From assembly GCF_041222825.1 (NCBI RefSeq), contig NZ_CP139482.1:1643001-1707000 (forward strand): 64,000 nucleotides of DNA, read 5' to 3'. This DNA comes from Candidatus Thalassolituus haligoni. GTDB taxonomy: Bacteria > Pseudomonadota > Gammaproteobacteria > Pseudomonadales > Oceanobacteraceae. Position numbers and translations under genes: made by a program. Positions 46,354 to 54,155 of this stretch are shown piece by piece (positions within the stretch are counted from its first letter, which is position 1; the number at the start of each line of letters is the position of its first letter). The notes under the pieces were generated by a model. The model worked only from the letters and a program-made list of their open reading frames with translations, was not told the DNA's origin and ran no database searches.

Positions 46354-46905
46354 TTATTCGATACGGCGTCCTTGAAGTACCTTGCGTTCCGTCGTCTTTT
46401 CTTTTAGCGAATCTGCATCAATCCACAGCCGGGGTTGCGAATAGACCTTGCCTTCGCATTCGCCAGCGGTGTTATCAATGGTGTAATACCATTCGCCATC
46501 GTAATACACCTGAAAGTGATCATCCTTGTTGCGGCCAAGTGGAGTGTAATCCCCCTGAGAAAGACCCTGTTCCACACCAAAAGTTAACGCCGTACCTTCT
46601 TCAAAACTGACCGCCAGAAAGTGCTCATCCACCTGGACAGCAACGCCCGGTGTCCATTGCGGCACGACGACTTCATTCACCAGTTGTCCCTGACGCCGAA
46701 TCAATTTGCCGCTGGAGATGTTTTTTTCGACCATCCTGAACTGGCGTTCGGCCTTGAACGGCGGGCAGACATAATACTGTAGCTGTTGCAGATCGGCGTT
46801 GTTAAAGCCCTCGCTGAAACGCAGCTCCTGGGTAAACGGGATGTACGATTGATGGCTACAAGCAGTGAGCAATAAAAGACAGCCTGCTGAGACGATCGCT
46901 CTCAT
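46354..46905 (-). CDS. Hypothetical lipoprotein
   Basis: 183 residues from ATG 46905, preferred over 46917 because AGGA stands before it. A lipoprotein signal ends in LLLLTACSHQ (Cys about residue 16), so it is membrane-anchored. The mature part is beta-rich, with Tyr/Trp-rich stretches (FQVYYDGEWYYTIDNTAGECEGKVY) and two further cysteines. No family recognised. Stand-alone. Confidence 0.75.
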   Translation of the reverse strand: MRAIVSAGCLLLLTACSHQSYIPFTQELRFSEGFNNADLQQLQYYVCPPFKAERQFRMVEKNISSGKLIRRQGQLVNEVVVPQWTPGVAVQVDEHFLAVSFEEGTALTFGVEQGLSQGDYTPLGRNKDDHFQVYYDGEWYYTIDNTAGECEGKVYSQPRLWIDADSLKEKTTERKVLQGRRIE

Positions 46906-47191
46906 GAAAATCCTCATGTCGTAACGGTGACCTGTTTATTTTTAAACATCTGCCGCTGCCTTTCGCCAGCGTGTTGCCGGATCGGCATTAAATGCGTATG
47001 GCGGTTATTATGCCAGTCATTAGCGTGTTTTAGGCAACCGCCCCTTGTCATTATTGGTAAATCTGCCAAATCCGGGCGGCAATCAGCGCTCTTTGTGCTG
47101 CGAAACGCGGTTTGTTACAGAAAATGATAGCGCTGATCTCGTAAACTGGTTATGGCAAAACGGAATATAGAGTGATGGAAGAGAGGTGATT

Positions 47192-47833
47192 ATGAAGGTT
47201 TGGGACGGTTTTATTCGTGGCTACCACTGGTTACAGGTCATGTTACTGGTTGCTTGCTGGTGGACAGCGGAAGAGGGAGAGATGGAATGGCATATGAGTC
47301 TGGCGGCATGCCTGGTTGCTCTCTGGGTGACCCGATTGGTATGGGGTGTGCTCGGATCATCGAACGCACGTTTCAGTCATTTTGTGCAGGGGCCACAAGC
47401 GGTCACCCACTTTGCCCGTTGCCTGTTAGTGGGTAAGGGCGTGCCGCGTCATGCCGGACATAATCCACTGGGTGCGCTGATGGTGGTGGCTTTACTGCTG
47501 CTGATTGCGCTGCAGTGGATCAGTGGACTGTTTGCCACCGATGAAATTTTTACCGAAGGGCCGCTGGCGAGCTGGGTCTCTGCGGATACCGCGACTTGGC
47601 TGACCCAGTGGCATCACCTGAATTTTAATCTGATCATCGGTCTGGTGGTGCTGCATATTGCGGCGGTGGTGTTGCATCAATGGCGGGGTGAGCCGCTGGT
47701 GCAGGCGATGGTAACGGGAAAGCGAGATGATTTGAGGGATGTTCAGGCCCCTGTTCTGGTACCTGCATGGCGCGCCTGGGGGGTGTTTCTGCTGTTGTGG
47801 GCGGTCAGCTACTATTTGATTGTGGCTGGCTGA
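47192..47833 (+). CDS. Cytochrome b561-family membrane protein
   Basis: 213 residues from ATG 47192, with GAGAGG six bases before it. Four membrane helices with heme-ligand candidate histidines in GYHWLQVMLL, EWHMSLAAC, and WHHLNFNLIIGLVVLHIAAVVLHQW. The pattern matches the b-type cytochrome family found next to diheme or c' cytochromes. It probably passes electrons from the quinone pool to a periplasmic c cytochrome; the cytochrome c' gene lies convergently downstream. Confidence 0.85.
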   Translation: MKVWDGFIRGYHWLQVMLLVACWWTAEEGEMEWHMSLAACLVALWVTRLVWGVLGSSNARFSHFVQGPQAVTHFARCLLVGKGVPRHAGHNPLGALMVVALLLLIALQWISGLFATDEIFTEGPLASWVSADTATWLTQWHHLNFNLIIGLVVLHIAAVVLHQWRGEPLVQAMVTGKRDDLRDVQAPVLVPAWRAWGVFLLLWAVSYYLIVAG

Positions 47834-47860
47834 TGGCTGATGGCTGATGGCTGATGGCTG
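47827..47860. repeat. Heptamer tandem repeat (TGGCTGA x4 plus partial)
   Basis: Four exact TGGCTGA units and a partial fifth begin within the last codons of the cytochrome b561 gene and contain its stop codon. In-frame stops occur in the repeat itself, so copy changes would not extend the protein. Confidence 0.8.
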
Positions 47861-47913
47861 CTGCTGCGTGCAGGCAGTTGGGAATGGACGGGTGTGAATA
47901 GCGGGATCAGGAG

Positions 47914-47931
47914 GCAGGCCTGATGGCCTGC
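47914..47931. terminator. Short hairpin between convergent cytochrome genes
   Basis: GCAGGCC-TGAT-GGCCTGC forms a 7-bp GC-rich stem with a tetraloop. Tentative bidirectional terminator; no T-run. Confidence 0.35.
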
Positions 47932-47956
47932 ACCCTGAGCGATGGCATAACCGGTT

Positions 47957-48418
47957 TTAACGATTTTTAAAGTCGGTATGACAGCTTTTGCAGTTTTTGG
48001 CGGTTTCCATAAATACCGGTTTGATGGTGTCCATATTGCCGGATTGAGCGGCTTTGGCCAGCGCGCTTGAATCCTTCTGAAACTTGGTCAGCTTCTCGCG
48101 GAACAGCTCCGGTTTTTCCCATACGGCGGGCTTGGCCTTGGTTTCACCTTTGTCGGAGCCAGGTACGGTAAAGCCCTCCAGCGGCATTTTTGCCAGCGCG
48201 TCCAGGCTGTTGGCGCGATACTGGAATTCCACCGCGTCAAAATTTTTCTTGCCTTTCACCATGTCGCCCATATGGCCAAAATGGGTGCCGACCAGGTGGA
48301 ACACCGACTGGCGGTATTCGATAGCATCTTCAACGTCGTCATTACCGTGTGCCAATGCGCTGAAAGCGCAGCTGGATGCCAGAGAGATTGCCACGAGTTG
48401 TTTGCTGATGTGATTCAT
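47957..48418 (-). CDS. Cytochrome c' (c556-like), periplasmic
   Basis: 153 residues from ATG 48418, with AAGGA upstream; the frame to 48514 is longer only by chance. A signal peptide ends near ALAHG (residue 24). The mature part is a four-helix bundle with the heme-binding CKSCH at residues 143-147 near the C-terminus, the c' hallmark. Roles in this family include electron transfer and nitric-oxide binding. Convergent with the cytochrome b561 gene, its likely redox partner. Confidence 0.92.
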   Translation of the reverse strand: MNHISKQLVAISLASSCAFSALAHGNDDVEDAIEYRQSVFHLVGTHFGHMGDMVKGKKNFDAVEFQYRANSLDALAKMPLEGFTVPGSDKGETKAKPAVWEKPELFREKLTKFQKDSSALAKAAQSGNMDTIKPVFMETAKNCKSCHTDFKNR

Positions 48419-48657
48419 CAAGAGTCCTTCTTTTGGTTGCCGGGGTTGATTTATTCGAGGGGCTTCGTTCAGGCCCCTGGGTGTAGCAGTATTGCCTGAA
48501 GGTACAGTGTACACAGGGCATTTTTACCCTGCATCAAACCGCACTGGCGTTATGTGACCGTGTTGGTGTTAAAAATGCTGCACTCTGGCGAGATTCTGGC
48601 AGGATTTTTGAGATGTTTTACCTTTATTGACCTTCACGGTGCTATCCGTGTGGGATA

Positions 48658-49464
48658 TCAGCTGAACATCGCTTCCAGAGACTGACTGGCGCGCAGGGCA
48701 GCATGGGCCTTGTTGTCGAGCAGCTGCTGTGGCGGAGTATCAGCCGCTTGTTCCAGCATGTTGAGGTACGGCACATGACCCCAAAGGGGAATGTGTTGCT
48801 GCGCCAGGACGTCGGTCAGGTATTCCAGGTTGGCCTGTTCGACATCCATGGCTGGACTCAGGCTATTGGCGACCCAGCCTGCCAGTGTCAGCCCGCGAGA
48901 GCGTATGGCTTCGACGCTGAGCAAGGCATGATTGATACATCCCAAACGTAAGCCGACCACCAGAATCACTTCCAGTGGCTGTTGCGCATCGTCACCGTCG
49001 AGTTCAACGGCGAGGTCGGCCAGTGAATGGATGGTATTGATTGGTACCAGCCAGCCACCGGCACCTTCGATCAGTTCAAAGCTGGCATTCGCTGTTGCGA
49101 GAGAGTGGCGGCAGGCACGGGTCAGCTCATCCAACTTCAGCGGTCGTTGTTCTTGCCGGGCGGCGATATGGGGTGCGATCGCGGCCTCAAATGCAAACGG
49201 ATTATGGATGGCATAGGGCTGCTCGACATTACTGAAGCGTTGCAACAGCAGTGCATCGTCGTTACGCAGTTGGCCGGGGTGCTGTGCGTTGCCATCTGTT
49301 ATGCGCTCGCATCCGGCCGCGACTGGCTTTAACCCAAAGGTCTGATAGCCCGCCCGGCCAGCGGCTGCCAGCAGCGCGGCGGAGATCAGTGTCTTGCCAG
49401 CATCGGTATCGGTTCCGGTAATAAATACGCGGCGGTTGGGCAGAGCGGGGGCAGCAGGCGTCAT
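48658..49464 (-). CDS. bioD: Dethiobiotin synthetase
   Basis: 268 residues from ATG 49464 (MTPAAPALPNRRVFITG). ATP-dependent ring closure of diaminopelargonate to dethiobiotin. P-loop GTDTDAGKTLIS is at about residue 16, and GLKPVAAG and EGAGGWLVPIN follow. Slightly longer than the usual 225 residues. Last gene of bioF-bioH-bioC-bioD; bioC ends 5 bp before it. Confidence 0.93.
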   Translation of the reverse strand: MTPAAPALPNRRVFITGTDTDAGKTLISAALLAAAGRAGYQTFGLKPVAAGCERITDGNAQHPGQLRNDDALLLQRFSNVEQPYAIHNPFAFEAAIAPHIAARQEQRPLKLDELTRACRHSLATANASFELIEGAGGWLVPINTIHSLADLAVELDGDDAQQPLEVILVVGLRLGCINHALLSVEAIRSRGLTLAGWVANSLSPAMDVEQANLEYLTDVLAQQHIPLWGHVPYLNMLEQAADTPPQQLLDNKAHAALRASQSLEAMFS

Positions 49465-49469
49465 GGGTC

Positions 49470-50363
49470 TTATCCGTGGTCGGGTTTGGTCGCTAATATC
49501 CAGCAGAGCTGGTAGCTCAACGGGCATTGGCCGTTGGCATCTTTGGGGTAGTGTTGATCAAACAGTCGGATCAGCTGGCGTCCGGCCAATCCTGGGCGGC
49601 GGCCACTGTTGACGTTCGTCGCACCAATCGCTTTTAACGCCTGTAACAGGCTGAGGCTATCCGGGTAGTGTTCCTGATAGCTGGCCTGTTGCTGCAGCTG
49701 AATATCAAAACCGGCCTGTTGCAGCGCAATGCTCAGCTCCACCGCACTGGCAAAGCGGTTGATATGGCGGAAGTGATCTATCTGCTGCCAGGTGGCGGCA
49801 ATTTCGCGGTGGGTGCCGGGCAACAGCGTGGCAATGGCAAGGGTTGCGCCAGGAGCCAGTACCCGATACCACTCTGCCAGAGTCTGTTGCGGGGCTTCGC
49901 TCCATTGCAGCATCAGGCTGGAAATCGCCCCACAGGGGGACTGTTGGCTAACGTCGGGGGCAGCATCGATTGTGCTGTCGATCGTAGTATCGGAGCGACG
50001 GCCAGCCGCCAGCGGTAGCTGATCGGCATCCGCTAACAACAGGGTACGGGAACACTGTGGTTGAGAAGACGATCCTGGCGCTGACAGCGGACGTCGGGCT
50101 GCCACCTCCAGCATTCCGGCGGCCATATCAATCGCGGTGATGTGTTGCGCTCCCATGGCGGCCAGTGGTTCGAGGGCGGCACCGGTGCCGCAACCGATAT
50201 CGAGCCAGTGGCCGTGCAGACCGTCTGGCAGATGCTGCTGCAAGCGCTGCAGTAATTGCTGTTGTGCCCATTGCTGTACTGTGGCGGCCTGATCATAACT
50301 GCGCGCCGCACGGCTGAACTGCTGTCCGACCTGGCGTTTGTCGCGCATCGGGAGTGGATTCAT
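49470..50363 (-). CDS. bioC: Malonyl-ACP O-methyltransferase BioC
   Basis: 297 residues from ATG 50363, which overlaps the bioH stop (ATGA). Methylates malonyl-ACP to start pimelate synthesis. N-terminal KRQVGQQFSRAARSYDQAATVQ is typical of BioC; SAM motif I is WLDIGCGTGAAL. A low-complexity insertion (residues about 120-155, SSSQPQ... RRSDTTIDSTIDAAPD) is not usual. Confidence 0.93.
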   Translation of the reverse strand: MNPLPMRDKRQVGQQFSRAARSYDQAATVQQWAQQQLLQRLQQHLPDGLHGHWLDIGCGTGAALEPLAAMGAQHITAIDMAAGMLEVAARRPLSAPGSSSQPQCSRTLLLADADQLPLAAGRRSDTTIDSTIDAAPDVSQQSPCGAISSLMLQWSEAPQQTLAEWYRVLAPGATLAIATLLPGTHREIAATWQQIDHFRHINRFASAVELSIALQQAGFDIQLQQQASYQEHYPDSLSLLQALKAIGATNVNSGRRPGLAGRQLIRLFDQHYPKDANGQCPLSYQLCWILATKPDHG

Positions 50364-51211
50364 GGCTGCTTCCCGGCGCTGGCGTTTATCAGTTCGAGCA
50401 AGGCGCGTTGCAACAGGGGAATGGTGGCTTGCTCCAGCAACAGGGCGTGGCTGCTGCCGCAAGATGGTATCGTTGACAGCGCTGCGCTGGATGTCAGTCC
50501 GGCCGGATGCAACGCGTCATGTTGGCCGTACCAGGCCAGTCGTAAGATGTCAGCGTGTTGGTTGTTGAGCTGGTGGTCGTCGAGTTGATATTGAGTCAGC
50601 CAGTCCAGCGAGGTGGCCAGCAGCGGCGCATATTGATCAGTTAATTGCTGGCTGGACAAGGCCGCGATGCAAGCTCGTGGTTGTTCCGCTCCCTGGCAGC
50701 ACAAGGCGAGGAAACGTTTCAGTGTTTTGGCGGGGAAGCGCTCAAAGCCGTTACGAAAAGCGCTGAATGTGGCTTCATCCATCCCTTGTTGCGACGTGTC
50801 TGACTGGCGGAGAAAACGGCTGCCAGTGGCGAGGGTGCACAGCGCCCGTGGCTGAATTCTGCTCGTGGTACCGGCCGCTGCCTGGCTCTGTATATCGTGA
50901 GAAAGCCGGTCATGAGAAAGCGTGGCATGGGCCAGCGCTCCTCCCAACGACCAGCCGACCCAGAGCGCATCAGCGCTGGCGGTCTGACGCAACAGTGTGA
51001 CAGCATCGTTGAAAGTGGGGGTCTGCCCGGATTGAGTCAGGCACTGATAGAACGCCCGATAGTCGAGGCCCAGATGCCTGCCCGGCAGAGCGGCCAGCAA
51101 GGGTTCGAAGATAGTCGCCGTGAAGCTCCAGCCGGGCAGCCAGTACCACAGCGGCTCGGACCTTGAGGCGGTGTGGGCGTTCAGTGGCACCCAGAAATCG
51201 GCCTGGCTCAC
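50360..51211 (-). CDS. bioH: Pimeloyl-ACP methyl ester carboxylesterase BioH
   Basis: 283 residues, GTG start at 51211 overlapping the bioF stop. Alpha/beta hydrolase that removes the methyl group from pimeloyl-ACP methyl ester. Nucleophile in GWSLGG (Ser88), Asp in GQHDALHP and His in SSHALLLEQ complete the triad. Coupled to bioF and bioC. Confidence 0.9.
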   Translation of the reverse strand: MSQADFWVPLNAHTASRSEPLWYWLPGWSFTATIFEPLLAALPGRHLGLDYRAFYQCLTQSGQTPTFNDAVTLLRQTASADALWVGWSLGGALAHATLSHDRLSHDIQSQAAAGTTSRIQPRALCTLATGSRFLRQSDTSQQGMDEATFSAFRNGFERFPAKTLKRFLALCCQGAEQPRACIAALSSQQLTDQYAPLLATSLDWLTQYQLDDHQLNNQHADILRLAWYGQHDALHPAGLTSSAALSTIPSCGSSHALLLEQATIPLLQRALLELINASAGKQP

Positions 51212-52479
51212 AGGGTGCTTCCCTGTGACGGCAGCGCGTTGTCAGTAGCGCTGCGCAACGACTCAGGGATCAGTTCATCCAGCGCAGAGAGTAGTGCGTC
51301 GATCTGCTCGGTGGCATGGGCGGCGGTCAGGGTGATACGTAAACGACTGCTGCCATCGGGCACAGTGGGAGGGCGAATCGCCGTGACCCATAAGCCACGC
51401 CGCTGCAATTCAGCGCTGATGGCCATGGCAGCGGCTTCGTCGCCGATCATCAAAGGCTGAATCGGTGATACCGATGGCATCAACTGTAGCCCGAGCTGGC
51501 TGGCCTGCTGGCGAAAATAGCGAATATGCTGATTGAGGGTTTGCCGCAGAGCATCATCTTGCAGACGTTCGAGATTCGACAGCATGGCCTCGGCAACGGC
51601 GGGAGGCAGGGCGGTGGTGTAAATGTAGGGGCGGGCAAACTGCACCAGATAGTCGATCAGGTTTTGATCTCCGGCGACGAAGGCACCAAAGCCGCCGAGG
51701 CCCTTGCCCAGCGTGCCGATATAAACCGGCAGTTGTGCGGCGCCGAGATCAAAGGCCGAACGGACACCTGCACCATGGGTACCGATAACGCCCAAGCCGT
51801 GGGCATCATCCACCATCAACAACGCTTGTTGCTGCTGACAGATCTGACTGAGCCTGGCGACATCCGCCAGATCGCCATCCATACTGAAAATACTGTCACT
51901 GACCACCAGTGTCAGTGCTTGAGTGTTTTGGGGCTGTTGTTGACGTTGTTGACGTTGTTGGAGTTGTTGTTGGCGATGTTCCAGCCGTTGTTGCAGCTGG
52001 GCGTAATCGAGATGGCGATAACGCAAGAAATCGGCTCGACTGAGCAAGGCACCGTCGATCAGGGAGGCATGGTTCAGCTTGTCTTGCAGGATCAGATCAC
52101 CGCGCTGGGTCAAGGCATTGATACAGCCGACATTGGCCATATAACCGGTCGAAAACAACAAGGCTGCCGGATACCCGGTGTGTTTGGCTAACGCCTGTTC
52201 CAATTCCTCGTGGGCGCTTGAATGCCCGCAGACCAGGTGTGATGCACCGCTGCCCAGACCCCAGCGCTGGGCACTGTGGGCCAGTGCTGCTGCGCCACTG
52301 GCTGCCAGGCCGAGGTAATCATTGCTGCAAAAATTGATCAGTTGTTGGCCGTCCCGCTCAACCAGCGGCCCTTGCTGGCTGCTCAGGGTTGAGCGCTGAC
52401 GCCATTGATTGAGATTGCGGCGCTGTTGGCTGGCGTCATTCAGGCGTTGTTGCCAGGGCGTAGAGCAGGAACTGGGCAT
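51208..52479 (-). CDS. bioF: 8-amino-7-oxononanoate synthase
   Basis: 423 residues, about 30 more than usual. PLP enzyme joining pimeloyl-ACP and alanine. NDYLGLA, VDDAHGLGVIG and the PLP-lysine motif YIGTLGKGLGGFGAF are present. The extra length is a Gln-rich stretch at about residues 160-183 (RLEHRQQQLQQRQQRQQQPQ), encoded by 9-bp DNA repeats, located just before VVSDSIFSMDGDLAD. First gene of the bioFHCD unit and divergent from bioA. Confidence 0.94.
   Translation of the reverse strand: MPSSCSTPWQQRLNDASQQRRNLNQWRQRSTLSSQQGPLVERDGQQLINFCSNDYLGLAASGAAALAHSAQRWGLGSGASHLVCGHSSAHEELEQALAKHTGYPAALLFSTGYMANVGCINALTQRGDLILQDKLNHASLIDGALLSRADFLRYRHLDYAQLQQRLEHRQQQLQQRQQRQQQPQNTQALTLVVSDSIFSMDGDLADVARLSQICQQQQALLMVDDAHGLGVIGTHGAGVRSAFDLGAAQLPVYIGTLGKGLGGFGAFVAGDQNLIDYLVQFARPYIYTTALPPAVAEAMLSNLERLQDDALRQTLNQHIRYFRQQASQLGLQLMPSVSPIQPLMIGDEAAAMAISAELQRRGLWVTAIRPPTVPDGSSRLRITLTAAHATEQIDALLSALDELIPESLRSATDNALPSQGSTL
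51935..51973. repeat. 9-bp repeat coding a Gln-rich insertion in BioF
   Basis: Units GTTGTTGAC, GTTGTTGAC, GTTGTTGGA, GTTGTTGTT lie in tandem on the plus strand, encoding Q-Q-R-type triplets in bioF. Typical slippage-prone coding repeat. Confidence 0.8.
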
Positions 52480-52726
52480 GGTAACGGGGTCGACCTGTGG
52501 TTGTATTCGTATCAGTGAGTGGGCAGTACTTGGCTGCTTGACAATAAGACGGTGGCGGAACAGGTCAATACGGTCAGCAAGCTTTGGTTTACTAATGGTG
52601 AGGGTGGCTCCGGCTGTTTAGCAAAAAGGCTGAAATAGCGCCGCCAGGGCGGTTTGTCAGTGGGTTGTAGCGGAGTTGAAGACTGAAATCCGTTAACCTC
52701 TGTTTTGTTGATTTTTTTGAGAGCGA

Positions 52727-54097
52727 ATGATGACAGGTCATGATCACCAAGCCGCCAAACCCTGGTCTGAATCGGCATTGACCGATACCGAGTTTGATCG
52801 CCACCATTTATGGCACCCCTATAGCTCGATGACCACACCGTCACCGGTGTGGCAAGTGGCGTCGGCCAGTGGGGTGCGCTTGCGCTTGCGTGACGGCCGC
52901 GAATTGATCGACGGCATGGCATCCTGGTGGTGTGCGGTACATGGCTACAATCATCCGCGCCTCAATCAGGCCGCGACCGAGCAGCTGGATAGCATGGCTC
53001 ATGTGATGTTTGGTGGTTTGACCCATGGACCTGCGATTGCCTTGGGGCGACGGCTGGTGGCACTGACACCACCAGGGCTGGACAAGGTGTTTCTGGCCGA
53101 TTCTGGTTCGGTGGCGGTCGAAGTTGCGATGAAAATGGCGATTCAGTACCAGCAGGCTCGGGGCAAGCCGGAGAAGCAGCGATTACTGGCACTGCAGCGC
53201 GGTTATCACGGCGACACCATGGGCGCGATGTCAGTCTGTGATCCACAGCGGGGTATGCATCATCTGTTTGCCGGTGTTTTGACGGCGCAGCATTTTGTTC
53301 GTGAACCTCAGGCGGTTTTCCCCCGAACGGGGCCACTTCAGCACGACCAACCCAGGGACGACTCGATTCTGGCTGCGGATATCGCCGCACTGCGTCAGGC
53401 GTTGGCGTTACACCACCAGCACCTGGCGGCGCTGATTCTTGAACCTGTGGTGCAGGGTGCTGGCGGTATGCGCTTTTACCATCCGGACTATCTGCGTGCT
53501 GCCCGGCGCTTGTGTGATGAGTTTGATGTGTTATTGATTGCCGATGAAATTGCCACCGGTTTTGGCCGTACCGGCAAGCTGTTTGCCTGTGAACACGCCG
53601 ATATCACACCGGATATCCTGTGCCTTGGCAAGGCACTTACCGGTGGTTATATGACCTTGTCAGCGACGCTGGCGACGACCTTGGTGGCGGAAACCATCAG
53701 TCAGGGAGACGCCGGTTGTTTTATGCACGGGCCAACCTTTATGGGTAATCCGCTGGCGTGTCGAGTGGCGTGTGAAAGCATCGACCTGTTGCTGGAATCC
53801 GACTGGCAAACTCAGGTGCAGCGTATCGAACAGCAGCTGGAGCAAGGGCTGACGCCACTCAGGGGTCAGGCGGGCATCAAGGATGTGCGGGTATTGGGCG
53901 CGATTGGTGTGGTGCAACTGGAGCAGGCGGCTAATGTGGCCGAGCTGCAGCCGTTATGTGTGGCACAGGGAATCTGGGTACGCCCGTTTGCCGATTGCGT
54001 TTACGTGATGCCGCCCTTTGTGATGAACAACGACGATCTGGCCACCCTGACGACAGGTATACAAACTGCCTTGGGGCAGTATCTTGCCGCTGAATAA
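52727..54097 (+). CDS. bioA: Adenosylmethionine-8-amino-7-oxononanoate aminotransferase
   Basis: 456 residues. Class III PLP aminotransferase using SAM as amino donor to make diaminopelargonate. WHPYSSM, DGMASWWCAVHGYNHP, HVMFGGLTH, RGYHGDTMGAMSVCDP, ADEIATGFGRTGKLFACEHA and LGKALTGGYM (PLP Lys) are all present. Divergent from bioF across 247 bp, the shared bio promoter region; no convincing BirA box was found there. bioB is not in the window. Confidence 0.95.
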   Translation: MMTGHDHQAAKPWSESALTDTEFDRHHLWHPYSSMTTPSPVWQVASASGVRLRLRDGRELIDGMASWWCAVHGYNHPRLNQAATEQLDSMAHVMFGGLTHGPAIALGRRLVALTPPGLDKVFLADSGSVAVEVAMKMAIQYQQARGKPEKQRLLALQRGYHGDTMGAMSVCDPQRGMHHLFAGVLTAQHFVREPQAVFPRTGPLQHDQPRDDSILAADIAALRQALALHHQHLAALILEPVVQGAGGMRFYHPDYLRAARRLCDEFDVLLIADEIATGFGRTGKLFACEHADITPDILCLGKALTGGYMTLSATLATTLVAETISQGDAGCFMHGPTFMGNPLACRVACESIDLLLESDWQTQVQRIEQQLEQGLTPLRGQAGIKDVRVLGAIGVVQLEQAANVAELQPLCVAQGIWVRPFADCVYVMPPFVMNNDDLATLTTGIQTALGQYLAAE

Positions 54098-54112
54098 TGG
54101 CCAAGTGTAAGC

Positions 54113-54154
54113 TGTGGTGCTTGTCATGTGGTGCCTGTCATGTGGTGCCCGTTA
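54113..54154. repeat. Three 14-bp tandem repeats between bioA and the kinase
   Basis: TGTGGTGCTTGTCA, TGTGGTGCCTGTCA and TGTGGTGCCCGTTA lie head to tail and stop one base before the kinase stop codon. Confidence 0.85.
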
Positions 54155-54155
54155 T

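Noticed and set aside
52480..52726. BirA operator in the bioF-bioA gap
   Set aside because: TTGTAGCGG and GGTTTACTAA resemble half-sites, but no TTGTAAACC-N15/16-GGTTTACAA pair at proper spacing exists.
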